9,659 bases of DNA from CAYLNK01 sp964384675 (GTDB taxonomy: Bacteria; Acidobacteriota; Thermoanaerobaculia; UBA5066). This document shows positions 4,745 through 9,659 of this stretch, piece by piece. The translations under genes and the position numbers were made by a program. The DNA lies in assembly GCA_964384675.1 (NCBI GenBank), contig CAYLNK010000269.1:1-9659 (forward strand). Direction: 5' to 3'. The stretch's first letter is position 1, and every line of letters begins with the position of its first letter. The notes beneath the pieces are model-generated. The model had not been told where the DNA came from. It was given only the letters and a program-made list of their open reading frames with translations, and did no database searches.

Positions 4745-4820
4745 TGGTGGAGCTGATCAGGATCGAACTGACGACCTCCTGAGTGCGATTCAGGCGCTCT
4801 CCCAACTGAGCTACAGCCCC
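4745..4820 (-). tRNA. tRNA-Ala, anticodon CGC
   Basis: The minus strand from 4820 to 4745 folds as a complete 76-nt tRNA with encoded CCA. The acceptor stem is GGGGCTG with CAGCTCC, including the G3:U70 wobble pair that defines alanine identity. The D arm is GCTC/GAGC, and the anticodon stem CCTGA/TCAGG encloses the loop ATCGCAC (anticodon CGC, reading GCG). The variable loop is AGGTC, and the T stem GTCAG/CTGAT encloses loop TTCGATC. Its 5' end lies only 24 bp after the stop of the BrkB gene on the same strand, leaving little room for its own promoter outside that gene. Its 3' end is the last member of the repeat array, so it is the likely parent of the 24-nt copies and a plausible integration site. 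Confidence 0.95.
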
Positions 4821-4844
4821 ACTGCTGCCGCAGGGAGGGGGAAT

Positions 4845-6158
4845 TTACCGGGTCGGGGGCTCGTCGTCAATCGCGGGGCGGACGCCCGTACGGGCGGCGG
4901 GCTTCCGCCCTTCCCGACGCTGTCCCGGGAGGTCGTCGTCGTCCAACCCCTCCCTCGCGTGGTCCTCGCGGTCCAGCAGGTCGCGCAGGCTCGTCCCCTG
5001 CAGGACTCCCCGCACCTCGCGCTCGGAACGGCGGAGGATCCTCCGCAGCGTCGCCGCCGTGACGTCCTCGCCGGCCGGGAGCGCCCTGGGGGCGAACTCG
5101 CCCACCGCGCGGGTGACGGCGTAGAGCGAGATCCGCTCGGCGTGACGCGCCAGACGGTAGCCGTCCTCGCCCACCGTGGCCAGCCCCGCGGACGTCAGCT
5201 GCTTCAGGCGCGCCTGGGTGTCGTCCTCGGGGCGGCGGATCCCGTCGGAGAGCGACTCCAGCGGGACGGGATTCCCGCCGCGGTCCTCGGCCCGCGCCAG
5301 GAGGAGGAGCAGCCGGATCGCCTCCTCGAGCGGCCCGGCGCGCCGCGCCTCTCGCAGGGGCTCGTCGTAGGCGACCAGCTCGTCGTGGAACTGGACGGCG
5401 TGCGCCAGAGAGACGCCGAGGAGGAGGAGGGCCCAGACGGAGCCGATCGCCAGCACGAAGACGGCGATCGCGGAGATCGACCCGTAGATGACGTTGACGT
5501 TGGTCAGGAGCGCGACGCCCTGCGAGAAGCCCCAGCGCAGGAGCGCGAGGCCGGTCCCGGCGAAGACACCGCCCGCGAGCGCCGGGCCCCAGAGGACCCG
5601 CGACGTCGGCACGGTCTTGTAGAGGAGCGTCAGCACCAGGCACGACACGAACATGCCGCCGAAGCGCAGGTCGGTGAGCGGGGCTCCGGATTCGAGGAGG
5701 AGCGAGTTCATGACGCCGCCCACCACCGGACCGAGGACGACGACGCAGAGGCCCACGCCCAGGCGCTGCATCGGGCGCCGGCTCGTCGTGCTGCCCCAGA
5801 GCGCGTCCGCCGCTCCCTCCACCGAGAGGAACGCGCGGAGTGACGACACCAGGAAGAGCCCGGTCGCCGCGCCGGAGAGCGTACGCGCCCGCGTCGAGAA
5901 CGTCTCGATCTCGCCCAGGAACTCGGTGGTGATGCCGGGCACCAGGCTGAAGAGCCGGTAGAGGCCGGAGCCGGAGGCTCCGAAAAGGGTCGACGAGAGG
6001 ACCGTGACGGATGCCACGAGGGGGACGAACGAGAGGAGCGACGAGTAGGCGAGCCCCGAGGCGAGGTCCAGGCCCCGCGCGTCGAGGAAGCCGCGCGTCG
6101 CCCGCGCGCTCACGACCCGGATCGACGAGAGGAGGGCCGCGGGCCGCGGCCGGGCCAC
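4845..6158 (-). CDS. YihY/virulence factor BrkB family membrane protein
   Basis: This is a 437-residue polytopic inner-membrane protein. The family signature near the first helix is DLASGLAYSSLLSFVPLVAS (residues 31-50). The conserved last-helix region is VNVIYGSISAIAVFVLAIGS (221-240), followed by VWALLLLGVSLAHAVQ. About six transmembrane segments end near residue 256. The remaining ~180 residues are cytoplasmic and include a winged-helix-like stretch (about 280-350), then a charged disordered tail. The family was once called RNase BN, but that activity belongs to another protein; its function is unsettled (transport or envelope role). The start is GTG at 6158, because the end of the upstream gene provides a GAGGTG ribosome binding site and only 3 bp separate the two genes. 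This implies an operon with the nuclease gene. The stop is TAA at 4845-4847. Confidence 0.9.
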   Translation of the reverse strand: MARPRPAALLSSIRVVSARATRGFLDARGLDLASGLAYSSLLSFVPLVASVTVLSSTLFGASGSGLYRLFSLVPGITTEFLGEIETFSTRARTLSGAATGLFLVSSLRAFLSVEGAADALWGSTTSRRPMQRLGVGLCVVVLGPVVGGVMNSLLLESGAPLTDLRFGGMFVSCLVLTLLYKTVPTSRVLWGPALAGGVFAGTGLALLRWGFSQGVALLTNVNVIYGSISAIAVFVLAIGSVWALLLLGVSLAHAVQFHDELVAYDEPLREARRAGPLEEAIRLLLLLARAEDRGGNPVPLESLSDGIRRPEDDTQARLKQLTSAGLATVGEDGYRLARHAERISLYAVTRAVGEFAPRALPAGEDVTAATLRRILRRSEREVRGVLQGTSLRDLLDREDHAREGLDDDDLPGQRREGRKPAARTGVRPAIDDEPPTR

Positions 6159-6161
6159 CGG

Positions 6162-7547
6162 CTACACCTCGACGACGTCGTCCGGCTCGGGGACGAGGAC
6201 CCGCCAGCCGAGATCGGCCTCTATGCGCGCTTTGAGCGCGGCCTGCGCCGGCGGCTCGCCGTGCGTCAGGTAGACGGCTTTCGGCGGGCGGGGCGCCGTC
6301 TTCAGCCAGGCGAGGATTCCGTCCGCGTCGGCGTGCGCGGAGAGCGCGGGGAGCTGCTGGACGTGCGCGCGCACGGTCACGACCTCGCCGAGGACGCGCA
6401 CCTCGGCGGCGCCTTCCACGAGCCGCCGCCCCAGCGTCCCCGCGGCCTGGTAGCCGACGAAGAGGACGGTGCTGCGGGGGTCGCCGAGGCGCTGACGGAG
6501 GTGGTGGAGGATGCGGCCGCCCGTCGCCATGCCGGAGGCGGAGATGACGACCGCGGGCCCGCGCTCGTCGTTGAGCTTCTTCGAGTCCTCGCGCGAGCGG
6601 CAGACGCGGAAGTACGGGGCGAGGAGCGGACACCCCTCCGCCTCGTCGATCGCCTTCATCTCGACGTCGTACTCCGAGCGGTAACGACAGTAGAGGTCGA
6701 CGACCGAGTTCGCCATCGGCGAGTCGACGTAGAACGGCACGCGCGGGAGCTGGCCCGACTCGTACAGCTCACGCACGTGGTACAGCACCTCCTGGGTGCG
6801 GCCCACGGCGAAGGCCGGGATCAGGACGATGCCGCCCCGCCCGAACGCCTCGGCGAGCGCGATCCGGAGCTGCTCCTTGACGTCGGTCTTCTCGTGGAGC
6901 CGGTCGCCGTACGTGGACTCGACGACGATGGCGTCGGCCTCGGGGAGCGGCTCGGGATCCATCAGGATCGGGACGCCTTCGCGTCCGAGGTCGCCGGAGA
7001 AGACGACGCGCTTCCTCCCGCCGGGGCCCGGCACGTCGATCTCGACGAACGCCGCCCCCAGGATGTGGCCGGCCCGATGCATCCGCACGCCGACGCCGGG
7101 GTGCACCTCGTGGCGCTCGCCGAAGTCGATCCGGGTGAGCCGGTCGAGCGAGCGCCGCGCGTCCGATTCGGTATAGAGGGGGAGCGGCTTCGGGTGCCGG
7201 GAGATCCCCTTCTTCGCCGCGTAGCGGGCTTCCTCCTCCTGGAGGCCGCCGGAGTCGGGGAGCATCACGCCGAGCAGCCCCTTGGTGGGCGGCGTGGCGA
7301 GGCCACGCCCGGAGAACCCCTCCCGGACGAGCTTCGGGAAGTAGCCGGTGTGGTCGATGTGAGCGTGCGTGAAGAGGACGTCGGAGACGTCGGAGGGAGC
7401 GAAGGCGAGCGGCTTCCAGTTGCGCTGGTGCATCTCGTACCCGCCCTGGAAGAGACCGCAGTCCAGGAGGAGCTGGTAGGAGCCGAGCGAGACCAGGTAC
7501 TTCGAGCCGGTCACCGTGCGCGCCGCGCCGTGGAATCCGATCTTCAT
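6162..7547 (-). CDS. MBL-fold beta-CASP exonuclease/endonuclease (Ysh1/CPSF-like)
   Basis: This is a 461-residue RNA-processing metallo-beta-lactamase with all the family zinc ligands in order. They are HAHIDH (residues 61-66), AGHILGA with His161, and SGDLG with Asp186. The beta-CASP motifs follow: Glu210 in VVESTYGDR, DSPMA (275-279), SASGMATGGRILHHL (336-350) with its His, and LSAHADADG with His405. The C-terminus is the RNA-specificity (KH-like) segment ending KAVYLTHGEPPAQAALKARI. Bacterial members act as RNA nucleases of the CPSF/RNase J superfamily in the cytoplasm. The ATG at 7547 is preferred over one at 7592 because homology starts at MKIGFHGAARTVTGS and a GGAGG lies 6 nt before it. 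It is the first gene of a two-gene unit with BrkB. Confidence 0.93.
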   Translation of the reverse strand: MKIGFHGAARTVTGSKYLVSLGSYQLLLDCGLFQGGYEMHQRNWKPLAFAPSDVSDVLFTHAHIDHTGYFPKLVREGFSGRGLATPPTKGLLGVMLPDSGGLQEEEARYAAKKGISRHPKPLPLYTESDARRSLDRLTRIDFGERHEVHPGVGVRMHRAGHILGAAFVEIDVPGPGGRKRVVFSGDLGREGVPILMDPEPLPEADAIVVESTYGDRLHEKTDVKEQLRIALAEAFGRGGIVLIPAFAVGRTQEVLYHVRELYESGQLPRVPFYVDSPMANSVVDLYCRYRSEYDVEMKAIDEAEGCPLLAPYFRVCRSREDSKKLNDERGPAVVISASGMATGGRILHHLRQRLGDPRSTVLFVGYQAAGTLGRRLVEGAAEVRVLGEVVTVRAHVQQLPALSAHADADGILAWLKTAPRPPKAVYLTHGEPPAQAALKARIEADLGWRVLVPEPDDVVEV

Positions 7548-7621
7548 GCCGGCCTCCGTGCGGGGAATGGTAACCGCCACCTGTGAGAACATTCAGGAGG
7601 CCCTCGGGCCAGGAGGTTCAG
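7548..7621. promoter_or_regulatory. Divergent promoter region
   Basis: This 74-bp gap separates the nuclease gene (minus) and the DUF883 gene (plus), so promoters for both must lie in or next to it. It also holds both ribosome binding sites. I see no convincing -35/-10 pair; a TACCAT on the minus strand (7567-7572) is the only weak -10 candidate. Confidence 0.35.
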
Positions 7622-7918
7622 ATGGCGGTCAGTGACGTGGCGGACGGCGCGGCCCGCGCCGTCGACGAGAAGATCGACGCCGCCCGCGAGGCGGCGGGCG
7701 ACCGGATGGGCCGGGTGAAGGAACGGATGGGCGAGGTGGCCGAGAGCGTGAAGGCGCGCGCGTCCTCGATCCGGGACAAGATCCGGGACACCGAGTGGGA
7801 CGACGTGATGAGCAACGTCTCGGGCTACGTGCGGGACAACCCGGGCAAGTCGGTGGCGATCGCGCTCGGCGTCGGCTTCGCGCTCGGCTTCCTGCTCCGG
7901 CGGAGGAGCGACGACTGA
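7622..7918 (+). CDS. DUF883 family (YqjD/ElaB-like) membrane-anchored protein
   Basis: This is a 98-residue protein with the DUF883 layout. A charged, amphipathic helical N-terminal part (residues 1-65, with repeats such as DRMGRVKERMGEVAESVKAR) likely forms a coiled coil. It is followed by YVRDNPGKSVAIALGVGFAL (69-88), then GFLLRRR, the C-terminal membrane anchor. E. coli homologues are inner-membrane proteins that bind stationary-phase ribosomes through the N-terminal part; that role here is by analogy. The start ATG at 7622 is supported by a perfect AGGAGG 6 nt upstream, better than the open frame from 7583. Its TGA overlaps the ATG of the next gene, so translation is coupled. Confidence 0.85.
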   Translation: MAVSDVADGAARAVDEKIDAAREAAGDRMGRVKERMGEVAESVKARASSIRDKIRDTEWDDVMSNVSGYVRDNPGKSVAIALGVGFALGFLLRRRSDD

Positions 7919-8199
7919 TGTCCGACGTCCGTCCCCCCGCGCCGCACGGGGCCTCTCCCGACGGTCCGGTCGGGGGCGCCTCGGGCCCGTTCGACTTCGT
8001 GCCGCGGGACTTCGACTGGCGTTCCGGCGCCATGGACGTGGTCCGGAAGTACCCGATCCCCTCCGTCGTCGCGGCCGCGGCCCTCGGCTTCTGGATCGGC
8101 CGCAATCGCGGCAAGGCGATCGCGGCCGCCGCCGCGGGCCTCGCCACGAACCTGGTGATGCGGGAGCTGAACCGCGTCTTCGACTCGAGCGAGTTCTGA
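7918..8199 (+). CDS. Small membrane protein coupled to the DUF883 gene
   Basis: This is a 93-residue protein starting at an ATG that overlaps the previous stop as ATGA-type TGATG (7916-7920), with GGAGGAG (7902-7908) inside the upstream gene as ribosome binding site. A Pro/Gly-rich N-terminus (1-25) is followed by FDFVPRDFDWRSGAMDVVRK and a hydrophobic segment SVVAAAALGFWIGRNRGKAI (49-68). A second weakly hydrophobic Ala-rich helix follows, then LVMRELNRVFDSSEF. I do not recognise a named family. The coupling and the matching anchor-with-GxxxGR style segment suggest a partner of the DUF883 protein in the envelope. Confidence 0.75.
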   Translation: MSDVRPPAPHGASPDGPVGGASGPFDFVPRDFDWRSGAMDVVRKYPIPSVVAAAALGFWIGRNRGKAIAAAAAGLATNLVMRELNRVFDSSEF

Positions 8200-8221
8200 T
8201 GCGGGGGGCTCCGTCGCCGCT

Positions 8222-8256
8222 CCCCGCGCCCCTGGCGGGGTCGTCGCTGATTTTCT
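8222..8256 (+). terminator. Weak candidate intrinsic terminator
   Basis: CCCCGC (8222-8227), a 7-nt loop and GCGGGG (8235-8240) form a 6-bp GC stem, but the only T-run (TTTT, 8251-8254) comes 10 nt later. It lies in the 90-bp gap after the small membrane protein gene. Position favours a terminator; the distance of the T-run argues against a strong one. Confidence 0.3.
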
Positions 8257-8289
8257 GAGGGGCCGCCGGGGCGGCGAACGGAGGCGCTG

Positions 8290-8622
8290 ATGGACGAGAC
8301 ACCGACGGCCGGGGTCGAGAGCTGGAGCGGGGTGGCGACGTCGCCGAACGAGGCGGACGCCGCCGTCGTCGTCGGCTTCCTGGAGTCGCAGGGGATCCCG
8401 GCACGCCTGGTGGACGGCAGCTTCCACGAGCTGCCCACGTCGGGCCAGGACCTGACCCGCTTCGAGATCGCGGTGCCCGCCGACCGCGCCGACGAGGCCC
8501 GAAAGGTCCTGGACGCGCGACCCGACGAGATGCCGGCCGGATCCGCCGAGGGCACCGTGATGACCGACGAGGGGCCCGCCGAGATCTCGTCCGATCCCGA
8601 GACGCCGGAGATGGTCCGCTAG
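8290..8622 (+). CDS. DUF2007-type putative signal-transducing protein
   Basis: This is a 110-residue protein. The core is WSGVATSPNEADAAVVVGFL (12-31), then ESQGIPARLVDG and FEIAVPADRADEARKVLDA (58-76). This is the pattern of DUF2007 proteins: a sequence-position-reading strand, a helix ending in a GIPA motif, and a strand followed by a helix after VP-x-D/E-x-A. The family is a small ferredoxin-like fold of unknown biochemical role, annotated only as putative signal transducer. A 34-residue acidic Pro-rich tail (77-110) follows the domain and looks disordered. ATG 8290 is preceded by GGAGG (8280-8284). The stop TAG (8620-8622) is 24 bp before the kinase start, in the same frame. Confidence 0.7.
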   Translation: MDETPTAGVESWSGVATSPNEADAAVVVGFLESQGIPARLVDGSFHELPTSGQDLTRFEIAVPADRADEARKVLDARPDEMPAGSAEGTVMTDEGPAEISSDPETPEMVR

Positions 8623-8646
8623 AATCGGCGACTGGTCTTCCACGAC

Positions 8647-9659
8647 GTGTCGAGCCTCACCCGCATCGGGCGCTATGAGATCATCCGTCCTCTCGGACGG
8701 GGGGCCATGGGCCTCGTCTACCTGGCCCGCGACCCCAACATCGAGCGGGAGGTCGCGCTCAAGACCGTCCGGTTCGACATCGAGGCGCAGAGCTTCAAGC
8801 TGGAGGAGGCCAAGGCCCGCTTCCTGAAGGAAGCGAAGATCTCCGGGCGGCTCCAGCACCCCCACATCGTCACGATCTTCGACGTCGGTGAGGATGCCGG
8901 CATCCTCTACCTGGCGATGGAGTACGTCGCCGGAGGGAGCTTCGCCCAGCGGATCGTCGAGCCGGACCCGCTGCCGGTCGAGGAGAAGATCCGGGTGGTC
9001 GCCGAGGTGGCCGAGGCGCTCGGGCACGCCCACGAGCGGGGCGTCATCCACCGCGACGTCAAGCCCGCGAACATCCTCCTCACCGAGTCGCTCTCCGCGA
9101 AGGTCACCGACTTCGGGATCGGCAAGCTCCTCTCGGGTGACACCGACCTGACGTCGACGGGGCAGATGGTCGGCTCGCCCGCGTACATGTCCCCGGAGCA
9201 GATCAAGGGCGAGAAGCTCGACGTGCGGAGCGACATCTTCTCGCTCGGCATCGTCCTCTACCAGGCGCTCACGGGGCGCAAGCCGTTCCCGGCCGAGACG
9301 CTCACCACGCTCGTCTACCAGATCCTCCACGAGGAGCCGGTGGAGCTCCTCGAGCTGCACCGCGACCTCCCGCCGCCGCTCTCGGACATCGTGAAACGGT
9401 GCCTCGCCAAGAGGCGGGAAGACCGCTACTCCGACGCCGGCGAGGTGGCGGTCGAGCTGGAGAACCTGCTGGGCTTCGCGCCCGTCACCTCCACCTCGGC
9501 GCTCTCGGAGAGCAAGGTCCGCCGGGGCCGGCGGCTCCAGTCCAGCGGGACGGGCCCGCGCCCGATCGCCCTCGTCGGCGGCGAGTCCGCCAGCGTGCTC
9601 GCCGGCTCGGGCGGCGACGAGAGCCGCACCGAAACCGTCGTCTCGACCGCGGCCTCCAC
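8647..9659 (+). CDS. Serine/threonine protein kinase, PknB-like (3' partial)
   Basis: The first 337 residues of a Hanks-type kinase are present and the frame is open to the window end. The glycine loop is LGRGAMGLVYLA (16-27), and the ATP-anchoring lysine is Lys39 in VALKT. The helix-C Glu is Glu62, and the catalytic loop is HRDVKPAN (135-142) with Asp137. Metal-binding DFG is 155-157, the activation segment ends SPAYMSPEQ (177-185), and Asp196 is in DVRSDIFSLG. The kinase domain ends near residue 276. A Ser/Thr/Gly-rich low-complexity linker follows, and whatever C-terminal domain exists lies outside the window. The start is GTG 8647: it is the only usable start codon between the in-frame TAG at 8620 and the glycine loop. 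It has no clear ribosome binding site, so translation may depend on coupling to the upstream DUF2007 gene. Confidence 0.93.
   Translation, partial: MSSLTRIGRYEIIRPLGRGAMGLVYLARDPNIEREVALKTVRFDIEAQSFKLEEAKARFLKEAKISGRLQHPHIVTIFDVGEDAGILYLAMEYVAGGSFAQRIVEPDPLPVEEKIRVVAEVAEALGHAHERGVIHRDVKPANILLTESLSAKVTDFGIGKLLSGDTDLTSTGQMVGSPAYMSPEQIKGEKLDVRSDIFSLGIVLYQALTGRKPFPAETLTTLVYQILHEEPVELLELHRDLPPPLSDIVKRCLAKRREDRYSDAGEVAVELENLLGFAPVTSTSALSESKVRRGRRLQSSGTGPRPIALVGGESASVLAGSGGDESRTETVVSTAAS

Larger units (their letters stand above)
4056..4768. repeat. Tandem ~198-bp repeat array carrying tRNA-Ala 3' ends
   Basis: The motif GGTGAGTGGA recurs at 4151, 4349, 4515 and 4714. The periods are 198 and 199 bp on either side of a 100-N gap. 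Starting each unit at TCGGGCTAAGAC gives unit 1 at 4056-4251, unit 2 from 4252 into the gap, the end of a further unit at 4515-4615, and the last at 4616-4768, merging into the real tRNA-Ala gene. In plus-strand order each unit holds a G6/C6 hairpin, an inverted degenerate copy of the tRNA 3' end, a GACGTCGAC stretch, a direct copy of the last 24 nt of the tRNA, and a 50-nt branched palindrome. Copies differ by a few substitutions (for example GGAGCGG versus GGAACGG, and GTAGTCG versus GTGGTCG) and a 2-bp indel. Unit 1 starts directly at the truncated toxin relic. I find no convincing gene in the array. Confidence 0.92.

Noticed and set aside
4056..4768. CRISPR array.
   Set aside because: The whole ~198-bp unit is repeated, with no short repeat alternating with unique spacers, and no cas gene is nearby.
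4056..4768. Integron attC array or type III (ToxI-like) antitoxin RNA repeats.
   Set aside because: There are no attC core sites (RYYYAAC/GTTRRRY pair), no cassettes and no integrase. ToxI repeats are ~36 nt and lie before a ToxN gene, whereas this array follows a Zeta-like relic.
6261..7586. Plus-strand open frame of 441 codons opposite the nuclease gene, and a 588-codon minus-strand frame at 4867-6633 overlapping BrkB.
   Set aside because: Both are composition artefacts over genes whose catalytic or family motifs are fully conserved in the other frame.
7825..9360. Long minus-strand open frame (511 codons) opposite the kinase and DUF2007 genes.
   Set aside because: It is a GC-rich antisense shadow: it crosses several well-supported plus-strand genes and shows no domain of its own.

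Overview
The window is GC-rich throughout. It has a cytoplasmic-type Ser/Thr protein kinase of the bacterial Hanks family, the tail of a TPR protein of the kind often fused to such kinases, and a DUF883/DUF2007-type small-gene cluster. This suggests a soil or sediment bacterium from a kinase-rich phylum such as Acidobacteriota, but the assignment is an inference and no phylogenetic marker is present. A 100-N scaffold gap (4415-4514) shows that this is a draft or metagenome-derived assembly.

Left block (1-2059) is ordinary: the 3' end of a TPR-repeat gene, a 12-helix MFS transporter, and a convergent GNAT acetyltransferase. The stop codons of the last two abut inside one TGATCA palindrome.

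Middle block (about 2060-4820) is the unusual part. It begins with relics: a frameshifted, internally deleted MOSC-domain gene on the minus strand, abutting the last ~33 codons of a LysR-type regulator on the plus strand. Two decayed toxin-antitoxin modules follow on the plus strand. The first is an MNT nucleotidyltransferase plus HEPN pair, preceded by an operator-like inverted repeat. The second is a Zeta-like (COG4185-type) P-loop toxin with a small upstream gene that may be its antitoxin. The Zeta relic runs directly into a tandem array of ~198-bp units ending in a complete tRNA-Ala(CGC) gene on the minus strand (4745-4820). Every unit carries the last 24 nt of this tRNA (T-loop to CCA) in direct orientation, a degenerate ~35-nt tRNA 3' copy in inverted orientation, a perfect G/C hairpin and a conserved 50-nt three-way-junction fold. 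The array is interrupted by the assembly gap, so its real copy number is unknown. The simplest reading is the worn end of a genomic island at a tRNA-Ala attachment site, with att-like units amplified in tandem. No integrase is visible in the window.

Right block (4845-9659) is again ordinary and apparently intact. A minus-strand pair encodes a beta-CASP metallo-beta-lactamase nuclease and a YihY/BrkB membrane protein, with the tRNA gene only 24 bp downstream. Divergent from it is a plus-strand run: a DUF883 (YqjD/ElaB-like) anchor protein, a translationally coupled small membrane protein, a DUF2007 protein, and the N-terminal 337 residues of a Ser/Thr kinase cut by the window end.
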